Shown here: positions 55,426 to 64,000 of the stretch, in pieces
How the letters are laid out: each line of letters begins with the position of its first letter
Position numbering within the stretch: the stretch's first letter is position 1
NCBI GenBank assembly: GCA_029168955.1
Contig: JAPDOI010000292.1
Coordinates: 224,501 to 288,500, forward strand
Length of the DNA: 64,000 nt
Source of the DNA: Aplectana chamaeleonis
Taxonomy: Eukaryota; Nematoda; Chromadorea; Rhabditida; Cosmocercidae
Reading direction: 5' to 3'
Notes under the pieces: generated by a model
The model's input: the letters and a program-made list of their open reading frames with translations, nothing else
Database searches by the model: none
What the model was told of the DNA's origin: nothing
Made by a program: the position numbers and the translations under genes

Positions 55426-55565
55426 AATAGACGCCAATTAGCCGCGAAATAGAATATCCACAACGAATTCGCGACAACGCCGGGAAGATTACGTCAAATT
55501 CTGCAAAATAACCTCGATAGCCGCGCAATGGACGGCAAGTATCCGCGAAAAACCGCGGTCGGAAT
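55425..55565. repeat. TAGCCGCG(C/A)AATA array, third block
   Basis: Words TAGCCGCGCAATAGACGCCAA and TTAGCCGCGAAATAGA recur, related to the AATAGCCG arrays at 47432 and 48505 but more degraded. Confidence 0.5.
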
Positions 55566-55689
55566 CTTCACGCGAAATATTCGCGTAATTGAGGGTAATT
55601 AGTCGCTGAATATGGTCCAGTAGCCCACTGACAAAGTTCTCGCAGGAATGACGATCCCACGATAAAAAATGCACGAATCATTCTGAAAA

Positions 55690-56240
55690 ATGTGTTCTCA
55701 CCGGAGGTCCTCACCACAAGTTGATGTCCCACCAGTCAATGAAAAACGGAGGTCCCCGCCACAAGTTAACAGATTTTTTCTTTTACGAGCAGAACTTTTA
55801 CGACCTCCACCGTTCCCCGTTGCGAAAGTTCACAACCGCACTGGACCCGGGGGTCGTAGTGCTGCTAAGGTCAGACACAAAGCTGCGCTGATTAATTTGT
55901 CCTACTTTAATGATGGTTTTGTTCAAAGTAAAGAGCTGTAACCAGCGGGTTGTTGTGACCGATCTCAGCGGAGCTACGACCCCCTTTGGTGACATTTACG
56001 AAAAAATTGGCGAATTTTTACGAACCACACCTTCTCCTTCTTCTTTTTACCTTCTTGCATGCGAAAAACTAGTTAAGAAATTATATGATTCCCACCGCAT
56101 TTTAGCAAATTTTTCTTTTACACGGGCGACATTTGTGCGACCCTCCACTGTCCCTCTTTGCCTCCAGTCACAACCCCGCTGCACCGTTGGGGGTCGTAGC
56201 CCTGCTGAGGTCGGACACCAAGATCCGCTGCACTCTCTGT
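55690..56240. repeat. Family C-like ends and interior
   Basis: Contains TTGTTGTGACCGATCTCAG, GAGCTACGACCCCC, TTTTACGA.CCTCCAC and GGGTCGTAGCCCTGCTGAGGTC. These are end-like and interior words of family C, in at least two partial copies facing each other. Confidence 0.45.
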
Positions 56241-56504
56241 CCAAACTTTATTGAATGGTTCAAATCACACTGAAAAGTACCCAGTGAGGAGGCAAAATCG
56301 TCCGAACTGGTTTGAAATAAGCCCCAAATCTGCTGTGTTCGGTTGACAAACAAAACTAGCCTAATTCAAAACAACAAAAAAGTTAAGTTTGATTTGGGAA
56401 TATTCCCTTCAATAAAAAAGCTAACTTTATTGCGAAAACACTCAAGAACTCTGTAAAATAGCCAACAAATCCAGAAAGCTCAAGTTTAATGAGACCGTAG
56501 GCAG

Positions 56505-57020
56505 TTCCTGCGAGGGTCGCGCTAGCCTTCAGCGGAGCTGCGAGCCCCCACCCCTCTGCTTAGTGAAACTTCCGAAAAAAAAACATTGAAGGATTTTCTC
56601 CAAGTTCCATTTTTGGACGAAATTATAACGATTTACGATTCCGGATATTTTTTTCGATCCCCTCCCCTGATTTTGTCTTTTTTTGAAGCAATTCTTACGA
56701 TCCCCACCCAAAATTTTCAATTTTTCTCAAACTTTTTCGTTAACCGCTCCCCCCTCTCACCACCCGTTGAGAAGTAGGCAACAACGGCCACTCTAGGTCC
56801 GGCGCGGTTCTGACCAGAGGTGAAGAGGGTGGACGGATGTCGTAAAAGATTCGGCCCAAAAAAGGAGATTGTGCAAAAATGGAAAAGGGTCTTTCTCAGA
56901 AATTTAGACAAAGTTTCCATCTAGTAAAGATGGAAACTTGCGAAAATTTCGGACAATAGAAAACTCGAGAATTATGGTCACCAAAATATAGGGGTCGTAG
57001 CTCCGTGGAGATCGGTCACA
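56505..57020. mobile_element. Family C-like element
   Basis: CTTCAGCGGAGCTGCGAGCC near 56527 is mirrored by GGTCGTAGCTCCGTGGAGATC at 56992. Between them lies the family's 'TTTTACGATCCCC' text and a palindrome around 56915-56945 (GGAAACTTTG / AAGTTTCCATC). Confidence 0.5.
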
Positions 57021-57029
57021 AGGCCCTAA

Positions 57030-57432
57030 ACAACAGAGAGTAACTAACAGAGAAGAAACAGTGAAGAAAAGCATCCAGAATAAGTTGAAATAACGGCTTC
57101 TAAGGTTTTGGGCGTGAACGAGCTTACTGGCCCTGTTAGTTTCCGCAAACGCTCAGCAAGCAAGCGCTAATCGCGAAATCCGCGCGAACCGATCAGGCTG
57201 GACGCGGCAGAGTTGCTTGTCAATTCGCCATCGAAACGTGTGCGGCGCCACAAGCTCCTCCGAACGGGAGGCGGACCGGGATAGGTAGGCGCACCGGGAT
57301 AACTTTCAAAGTCGTTTCTATTGATTTCTGTTCCGTATTTCCTGCTTTCTTCGACCCTATCCTCTCCAGCGTCTGCCAACTTAGTGCCTCACACTGAAAC
57401 CTCGAGCACGAGATTTATCGTGAACACTGCCT
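57030..57432. mobile_element. Family A copy 8, left end missing
   Basis: Right end TTTATCGTGAACACTGCCT. The interior AGTAACTAACAGAGAAGAAA and CCGGGATAGGTAGGCGCAC match copies 5, 9 and 10. It starts abruptly after the family C-like element. Confidence 0.6.
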
Positions 57433-57439
57433 TTGAGAT

Positions 57440-59155
57440 CAATATTTTCATGAAGAATGCGGTTATACCTTTAAATTTACAAAAAATTCTCCTCTTCTTT
57501 AAATTTAACAAAAAAAACACAAAGTCACGCTATAGCGAAGAGGTTCTGGGAAAATCGCCAAACATTTAACCAAATCACGCTCCTGGAGGGGAGTCTGGGT
57601 GAAATCCGCCTTCTTTCACACCACACCTCGTGCAGTACCTTGGCCCAGCTGCGTTCTGGGCCAGTTTGAATCACGTATTCTCTGTGTATTCAAAAACGTT
57701 GCGGCGCGAAAAAAATGGGCGTGGCCAAGCTCGATGAGACAGTAGCCAAAGGCTTGCGATAGCACCGATCTGTGACCTCCTTGATGATCCAAAAAGAACA
57801 GCAAAACTTGCAGACCGACTTTATAATTTTCCGACTTCTCGGAAGCCCTCACCACTTTTCCGGTTTTTGGACCAAAAATTTTACGATAACTCTATCGCAC
57901 TGTTCCGCTGGACAATTGAGACGTAAAACTGCTAGAAGATTTGCAAATTTGGGGGGTGGGTGCGAAAATGTTGAACCGAAAGTGAAAAGCCTGGGGTATA
58001 CTCTGAAAAGAGGCTAAATCAAACATCTTTTCGGAAGAGTATACCTTAAACCAAATCAATCAACATTTCTCGATTTGGCAAGGGGTTAGAGTAAGAGCCT
58101 CAATGAGCTTTTACTGTTTTCAAGAGCAAAGATAAACTGAGAGTAAGGTTAAGGTTGGGCACTATTCCTACATACGGACTCGGGTGGTCAAGACGGCCTT
58201 CAGATTTTCGGGAGATAATGCTGGGTTACGGTACTTAGAACGTAGTAGCTCGAAACGTTTTCGCGCATCATTCGATCAAGCAGCGTCCATACGTAGCGAG
58301 AGCGTGCGTTCGCGCTGCTGTGCGCCTCTCGACACTCCTCAGCGCTGGAGTAGCCCGTGCCCGCATTGAAGCACTGCCAAACACCCCCACCTCGTTTTGA
58401 TTCGATTGACAATCTTTGACCAGGTGATCAATCGCTCGAATCGGCGTGACGGCAGGTCATTTCCCAAAGTTTGCGTATTCTGTGATAGGGTTATGGGGTA
58501 CAAGGGCAATTACGTTGCAACAGGTTTAATATCTCCTAATTTAGCGATTGAGCAGCAAGCTCGAAATTTGCTGCTCCCTTCTTTGAGCTGGCGTAAGCGC
58601 GCGAGAGCGAGCGCGCTGTGCCCTTGATGAACATCGATTTTGGTAATCGCACGCTGCCTCAAAACACGAAGTTTCCCGCCACTTATAACATTTGAATGTG
58701 AAGCCGCATCTGATTTCGGATTGGAACGCGTTTGTCCGAAACTAAATGGACGTTTTCGAAAAAGAGGGCTGCTGCAAAAGTACATTGGAGTCTTTCGTCG
58801 TGTGCCGTCGTCAGTTTCTCTCTGGTTAGATCCATGATTCCTTTAGTTTAGCTCCCAAAGTGAATTGACAGCCCGATTTTTACGTTTGGCGCGTAAAGGT
58901 TGATTTTTTTCTCGCTCAAACCTCTTACCCAATAGGCTAACTGCGGCGCTCAGCGCAAATAGGAAACTTTACTGGATTCGCCGTTGAATCCTATTGAGCT
59001 GCTGAATAATGTAGAAATACAGTGAGGATAACACAAGTAAGAAACCGATAAGGCTGGAGGAAATGGAAACGACAGAAAGAGAACTTGATTGGAGAAATCC
59101 TGGTGCCATGACGAAGGTCGAGACGATAATGTTATTGATTCGATATGCCACGTGT
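57440..59155. other. No gene recognised
   Basis: Frames shorter than 95 codons without motifs. GC-rich spots at 58260-58330 and 58590-58625 look repeat-derived but were not matched elsewhere in the window. Confidence 0.35.
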
Positions 59156-59159
59156 ACTA

Positions 59160-59457
59160 GCAGATGTTGTCGATTACTTGTTACAGCTTGTCAGCTCTCG
59201 AAGGTAGCGGTTAAGTTGCTGGTCTTGGCACAAGTTGTTGGATCGTTATTGACAACTGTAACTCCTCTTTCAAAGAGGGTGTTAAGTTGTTCCCCAGGTC
59301 CACGCGCACGAAAAGTGGGTGTTTAGTTGAATGGGTGGTTTTTAGCAGGGATTTTAGTTGAAAAAGCGTGGGTTTAAGTTGAAACGGCCAAAAAAGCTGG
59401 TCGTTTACTTGTTTCAGTAGTTTTAATGAGCGTTTAAGTTGTTGAAAAACTTCTGAG
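59160..59457. repeat. Right subterminal iteron array
   Basis: Complementary words GTTAAGTTGCTGG, ACAAGTTGTTGG, GTTAAGTTGTT, TTTAGTTGAA, GGTTTAAGTTGAAA and CGTTTAAGTTGTTG follow one another up to the perfect terminus. Confidence 0.65.
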
Positions 59458-59790
59458 TAGTGGTTGGCTGTATGCTATTCGATAAGATGTTCGCACTTGA
59501 GCGCACTACGGCTGGCGCAGTCCGGCCACAACGGGCGTATTTTCCTAATCAATTAGCAAGCAATCAGCAATCAATCAAGCAATCATGCGTATCGATCGGG
59601 AAGCTGACGGACGGGCGGAGCCTACATATACAATGTATTATGTGGGTATCGACCGGACTGGCTACGGCCGATCGGCCGACTAGGACGGGGACCTCAGTGT
59701 TGGTGGACCTCCTACAACTCTCTCCTTCTTATAATCGCAAGTGGCGCTCAATTGGGTGCCATGGTGCAACTGCTCTTCGTGAAAGATTAA

Positions 59791-60286
59791 AGGTAGTGTT
59801 CACGATGAATATCACACTCGAGTTCGACCCGAAAATGGAATTGTTTGGTAGTGAGCCATCGAATAGTGAAGAAACAGCGAAGAAAAGCGCAGAATAAACT
59901 AATAAAATAGCGGTTTCTTACTTACGTATAGGTTCAGGGGGCGGACGAGCTTACGCGATTTCTAGTTTCCGCAAGCGCGCACTAATCTCAAAATATGCGC
60001 GATTGGATATGGCTGGACGTGGCTAAATTGCATGACAAGTTTTCGTCGGAAACGTCGGCGGCGTGGCAAGCAGAATTTGGGCGGGACGGGCTGAGCAGGC
60101 GGGCTGAGCAGGCGTGCTGGGCTAACGAAATTTTCACTTCGCGGCCGTCTTTATCGATTTCTGCAACGTTTTCGCCGCAGAAATCGATAAAATCGGCCGC
60201 GAAGTGAACAGTATCTACTCCTGTCAGTTAGTGTTTCACACTGAGAACTCACAAATGATATTTATCGTAAAAACTGAATTCAAAGG
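59791..60286. mobile_element. Family A copy 9
   Basis: TTAA (59787-59790) followed by AGGTAGTGTTCACGATGA. The right end is degraded (TTTATCGTAAAAACTGAATT). Confidence 0.6.
60133..60208. repeat. Hairpin within family A copy 9
   Basis: TTCACTTCGCGGCCG and TTTATCGATTTCTGC are followed by 12 bases and their complements. That is about 32 paired bases per arm with a 2-base offset. Confidence 0.8.
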
Positions 60287-60324
60287 TCCCACCAAACAGC
60301 CCCGTTTTTGAGTATTTTGAGTTT

Positions 60325-60759
60325 GAGTTAATATCACACTCGAGTTCGTCCCAAAAATGAGACTGTTTGGTCGTGAGGTAACTAATAGTGAAGAAACCGC
60401 AAAGAAAAACGTTCAGAATAAGCTAAAATGACGGTTTCTAACGTCAAAGGCTTGGACAAGAATCATGGGCCCTGCTGATTTCCGCAAGCGCGCGCTAATC
60501 GCAAAATTTGAGCGAATCGATCAGGCTAGACGGGGCAGAGTTGCTTGGCAAATTGTCATCGAAGACGTGAGCGGCGTCATAAGCTCGTCCGAATGGGGGG
60601 CGGACCGGGATAGGTAGGCCCACTGGGATAACTTTCGAAGCCGTTTTATCAGTTTGTGGCCCGTTTTCGCTGCTTTCTTCTACACTGCCCTCTCCAGCAT
60701 CTGCTAACTTAGTTTTTCACATTGAAACCTCGAGAACGAAATTAACGTGGACACTGCCT
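60325..60759. mobile_element. Family A copy 10, left end missing
   Basis: Begins inside the family (ATCACACTCGAGTTCG) and ends AACGTGGACACTGCCT. Nearly parallel to copy 5. Confidence 0.55.
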
Positions 60760-60984
60760 TGATGGACCGATGGCCTCCTTTTCAGACCTCGAAACTGTTC
60801 GCAGAGGCAATATGAGCATGGGTAAGCAAAACAGAGGTCCGGGCCGACTGTGGAAACAGAAAAACAAATGTGGTTCTCTCCGCTGATGATGTCTTGAAAA
60901 ATGGCATTCACTATGATTTAGGCCTTAATTATACACCGACGGGACGCTGTGGAATGCTGAGGAACTACGAAAGGAACAGTTGCA

Positions 60985-61215
60985 CATAGAAAAACATCGG
61001 TTGCGAATGACGGAAATTACAAGCCTCGAACTACTCGTCTACAACACTTTCGGCGCTCAACTTCAGGAAATTTTTGAGGGGCCATAACTCCGTTTCTAAG
61101 GGTTTTGTACCACTCCAGAGACGTTGTTTACATCAGCGTGGGATTGTCGTCAAGATGAATAGAAAAAAATAGAATAAACGATTCTAGGGTTGTAAAGTGC
61201 CTTGAGAGGCACAGC
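60985..61215. repeat. Family B-like fragment
   Basis: CGAATGACGGAAATTACAAG, GAGGGGCCATAACTCCGTT and 'TACCACTCCAGAGACGTTG' match family B and A interiors. The terminus is absent. Confidence 0.5.
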
Positions 61216-61219
61216 TCAG

Positions 61220-61885
61220 TCTCTGGGGTATTTTTCGCTATTACGGTCCAGTCACCGTGTTTGTGAACCCTGCCAAACGTGGAATTTTATTTTCCTCAAA
61301 TAAGCAAGTGAAAGCTAGGGTAAAAAACCGACCACATCCCTCGAGAAGAAAAAATGGGCTAGACCCACGGGCAAATTTTCGACCTCGATAGGCACGGGCG
61401 TTTTTTTTCGTTAGCCAGCGCACCTGCTCAGCCCGTCCCTCCCAAATTCTGCTTCGCCGCCGAAGTTTCCGATGAGAATTTGCCATGCAACCTAGCCACG
61501 TCCAGCCAGATCCAATCGCACACATTTTGAAATTAGCGCGCGCTTACGGAAACTAGAAAGCGCGTAAGCTTGTGCGGGTTCGTTCGTAACTCTATAACAG
61601 TTCCAACAACTACATCGCCACCCTATCATCTATGATTCTGCGCTGGACTGAGTTAAAACACGAAGTCAGAATTTGCGTGAATGACGCAGTTGGGGCAAAA
61701 CTTTATCCCAATCCACCTAAGCAGTGACACTGGAGCTTTTGCATCAAAATCTATGTTCTTACTCTGACCAAGGAGTGTCAAAACAGGGCTGCTAGAACTG
61801 CCCATACACCTTTGTTTTCTGATGTTCTACACTCCAGATGGTCGTGAGATCACCTTACTAGCTGCTCGAGAAGAAGTGGGAAAAG
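61220..61885. other. No gene recognised
   Basis: The part at 61395-61575 is an inverted relative of the interior of family A copy 9 (GCGCGCTTACGGAAACTAG). The remainder is plain sequence. Confidence 0.4.
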
Positions 61886-61890
61886 TGAAA

Positions 61891-61935
61891 GGCAGTGTCC
61901 ACAATAAAGCCTAGGTATCTTCAAGTTCCCACCGT
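61891..61935. repeat. Solo family A left end
   Basis: AGGCAGTGTCCACAATAA after TGAA. The text after it does not continue a known family A copy. Confidence 0.45.
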
Positions 61936-61939
61936 GAAT

Positions 61940-62630
61940 CGAAAGGACTGCAGCCCAGTGGAACAGCTACGTCGGAAAAAAACGGATTTGAGTAAACCTC
62001 AAATGGGGCTATACGGCCTTAAAGGTGACTGCACGAGCGCACGAGACCTAGTTTAAAGAACAGTCATCCATCGAGGGGAAAATACATATGAGGAGGAAGG
62101 ATAAGATATCAAAAGGAAACAACCACGCGAGTCCAAAATGTTCACTTCGATGATGGCTGTTGTGTAGACTGGGCCTCGTTCGCCAGCGCAGTCAACTTCG
62201 AAGCCGTATAAGGCCGGTTGGGGCTCGCTCAAAGCCGTTTTCTCGACGTGGTTGTTGCACTGGGCTGCAGTCCTTTCGATTCCTTGTGGAAATTCGAAGA
62301 TTGCTAACAACCATCCGTCTAAAAAAAAAACAATCTTTTTTTTGCAGCAAACGGGAGTGAACTACAAATTTCTCTGGATGAATCCAATGGGCTACGGTTG
62401 GCTAAATGACATTATGCTTACCGTACCTACCGTAGTCGTCCGGAAAACTCTAAGGAACCTCACATTCGTGTTCAGCGCCCCCCCCCCCAAAAAAAAAACC
62501 TAGGCGAGGCTTAGGAAAATTTTTACCTTGGGAGCAACTCAGCGCAAACTCTGTCAAAGAGTTAGTTTGGAGCATAGAACACGAATCAGAGGTCCGTTCG
62601 GTATCCTTCTCAAGGATATAACGAACAGGT
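61940..62630. other. No gene recognised; contains a GTGTTCAGCGCCC repeat
   Basis: ACATTCGTGTTCAGCGCCCC and a C-run plus A-run at 62467-62500. CGTACCTACCGTAG words of nematode repeat type precede it. Confidence 0.4.
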
Positions 62631-62636
62631 TGCGGC

Positions 62637-62740
62637 CAGGGATGTGCGGAATTTTCTGTTTTCTGCCCATTTTTTGGCCATTTTTTTCTGTTCCCTGTGG
62701 AAATAGGTAAAATTGGGCAAAAACAGAAAAAACCGTGAAT
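62637..62740. repeat. Solo hAT-type end
   Basis: CAGGGATGTGCGGAATTTTC matches the first bases of the elements at 3648 and 9265. It is followed by TTCTGTTTTCTGCCCATTTT and an inverted copy (TTGGGCAAAAACAGAAAA). No matching right end is present before the window closes. Confidence 0.5.
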
Positions 62741-62900
62741 CGCGACTTGTTGCAAATTTACTTAAGAGAGAAGGGGCCGGACTCATAGAAGGTAAACGCA
62801 TACGTGCGACATCGGTGGACGGTTTAAAAAATCTCACCCGCATTCTGTGCAGTACCTTACGGTTAACTCGCCTATCTCGCTATAGTGGTTGGTTACCCGA

Positions 62901-62970
62901 ACTGGGGTGGTGTAGTGGCAGGATGCGCCGTTGCTCGCTCGACACGACAGAGTTCGATCCTTGCCCAGAA
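62901..62970 (+). other. tRNA-like sequence
   Basis: TGGTGTAGTGG (A-box-like) and AGTTCGATCC (B-box-like) are spaced as in a tRNA. The D-arm text resembles tRNA-Glu/Gly genes, but acceptor and anticodon stems do not pair properly. Most likely a tRNA pseudogene or SINE head. Confidence 0.35.
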
Positions 62971-63200
62971 TCAACCAGATCTACTAAGCCTACTGAGTCT
63001 TCATATTGCTACTAGTTTTATGTAAGGAGATGAAGTATCCGACTAGGAAGTCGGCTGAACCCGTATGTCACTGTTTAGCCCTGGAAAGCGTCCAAGTCTC
63101 CATGACATAGTCGTCGAATGCGATGCGTATCCCAGTGGGGACTGAGGATACCGAGACTCCATTTTTATCTTATAGTGATACTCCTTACACAGAGGTTTTA

Positions 63201-64000
63201 AGGCAGTGTTCACGATAATCTTCGATTTTGAGATTAGTCGCTAAATCGATCGTTTGGCCCCCGAGTAGAACTGAAATGACGAAGGAACCGAGAAAAACGC
63301 ACCAGAAGTACACGAAATCCTTAAAGGCACAGTCCAACCTCAGAATCGTTTTTCTGTTTCCCTGCCTAGCTTGGAAACGGTCTGACGATGATTCCAATTA
63401 TGGCTCTGGAATCGTGAGAGAACCCCTAGGAACGAAGGTATGGCCCCTCAAAAATTGTGCTACGGAAGCGTGGTGGACGAGTTGTTCGAGGCGTGTAACT
63501 TTCGCCATATGCAACCGATGTCTGCGAGCCGACCTTAGTGGATAGAGAAGCTGAGAATGAAGGGAGGAACGGGGATACTGGTCGGAAACCATCGCTCATC
63601 TCGCCGTTGTTGAGCTCGAAAGATCGTAAAAGGGGCGTGCCAAAGTGGCTTCCTGGTGCGGGCGCCCCAGGGTGGCTTCCCCCTATATCTCGCTTATTCG
63701 GAGGAAGTGGGAGCTCGCACTTGACAGGAGCTATATAGGGCAGGCCTACTTCACAATTATGTTGAAATCTCAGATTTCGCCCCTGAGCTTGGACTGTGCC
63801 TTTAAGTATCACCCCGCCTTTTAAGTATCACTGGAACTGTTTGTTGTGACAGTGAGATCTTTTGTGGACCCGTCCTTTGTAATTCTCTACTCTCTATTGC
63901 CCCGTTCTTCCCTTAGGGCCCTAACTAATCCCGCTTTGCATAAAATAATCTCCTATTTTCGATCGACCCAATTTTCCACCGGTGACAACCACCATGAACA
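63201..64000. mobile_element. Family A copy 12 interrupted by family B (runs off the window)
   Basis: Starts AGGCAGTGTTCACGATAA and parallels the 12451-12760 sequence almost base for base (TTCGATTTTGAGATTA..., ATCTTTTGTGGAC). It is interrupted between 63325 and 63801 and continues to the window end. Confidence 0.65.
63325..63801. mobile_element. TTAA-family MITE, family B copy with duplicated TTAA
   Basis: Ends AGGCACAGTCCAA and TTGGACTGTGCCT between TTAA at 63321-63324 and 63802-63805. The host sequence on both sides belongs to family A. The related uninterrupted site at about 12574 reads CCCTTACTC, so the insertion site and the 4-base duplication can be read directly. Confidence 0.75.

Larger units (their letters stand above)
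51715..59457. mobile_element. Candidate long TIR element with CAACTTAA-like subterminal iterons
   Basis: The 24 bases at 51715-51738 (CTCAGAAGTTTTTCAACAAC and four more) are exactly inverted at 59434-59457. For about 300 bases inside each end, CAACTTAA(C)- or CAACTTGT-type words recur every 25-45 bases, in the same outward orientation at both ends. This looks like an iterated transposase-binding array. The 7743-base interior holds coding-like blocks (52917-54361) and several nested MITEs, which would account for its length. No flanking duplication was identified. The two ends could also belong to separate solo copies in opposite orientation. Confidence 0.5.

Noticed and set aside
51715..59457. 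Maverick/Polinton element
   Set aside because: Length and inverted ends are too short, and no polymerase B, integrase, packaging ATPase or capsid motifs were recognised in the interior.
62901..62970. Functional tRNA gene
   Set aside because: A- and B-box words are present, but acceptor, anticodon and T stems do not pair.

Overview
The window reads as nuclear DNA of a rhabditid nematode, most likely Caenorhabditis or a close relative. Three things point there: introns with TTTCAG-type acceptors, an AG acceptor directly before the start codon of the main gene (the usual sign of spliced-leader trans-splicing), and repeats of nematode type (TTAA-flanked palindromic elements, short TA-flanked palindromes, hAT-like ends with TTTGCCG subterminal repeats, and the 'GTGTTCAGCGCCCC' repeat). 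The species cannot be named from sequence alone.

Only one gene is convincingly intact. It is a minus-strand, 11-exon adiponectin-receptor/PAQR homologue (paqr-1-like, 439 residues) spanning 25111 to 16620. All splice phases join and the four metal-ligand positions keep AdipoR spacing. Its introns carry at least seven transposon-derived inserts, but the coding frame is unbroken. The other protein evidence is weaker: an orphan signal-peptide exon at 1991-2053, and frame-broken coding-like blocks at 52917-54361.

Layout. 1-1463: decayed mariner with a palindromic insert. 1.5-6.4 kb: an orphan exon, an inverted-repeat pair and a hAT-type element with a perfect 8-bp duplication. 6.7-14 kb: a foldback with ~195-base arms, a second hAT-type element, a TA-flanked palindrome and a head-to-tail run of TTAA-family elements. 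15.1-16.15 kb: a degenerate repeat block. 16.6-25.1 kb: the PAQR gene. 25.8-28.1 kb: a cluster of short TIR elements. 29-30.8 kb: a 5' fragment of a CR1-type non-LTR retrotransposon. 31-41 kb: mostly foldbacks and old repeats. 41.9-42.4 kb: a dense TTCGAA array. 43-51 kb: further repeats, an (ATT)n microsatellite and 'AATAGCCG' arrays. 51.7-59.5 kb: a possible 7.7-kb element bounded by perfect 24-bp inverted ends with iterated CAACTTAA-like motifs; it holds the coding-like blocks and many nested elements. 59.8-64 kb: more TTAA-family elements and tRNA-like sequence.

No multi-gene pathway or operon is visible. Most of the biology here is transposon ecology: nested non-autonomous elements of hAT, Tc1/mariner, TTAA-target and PIF/Harbinger-like type around one conserved membrane-homeostasis gene.
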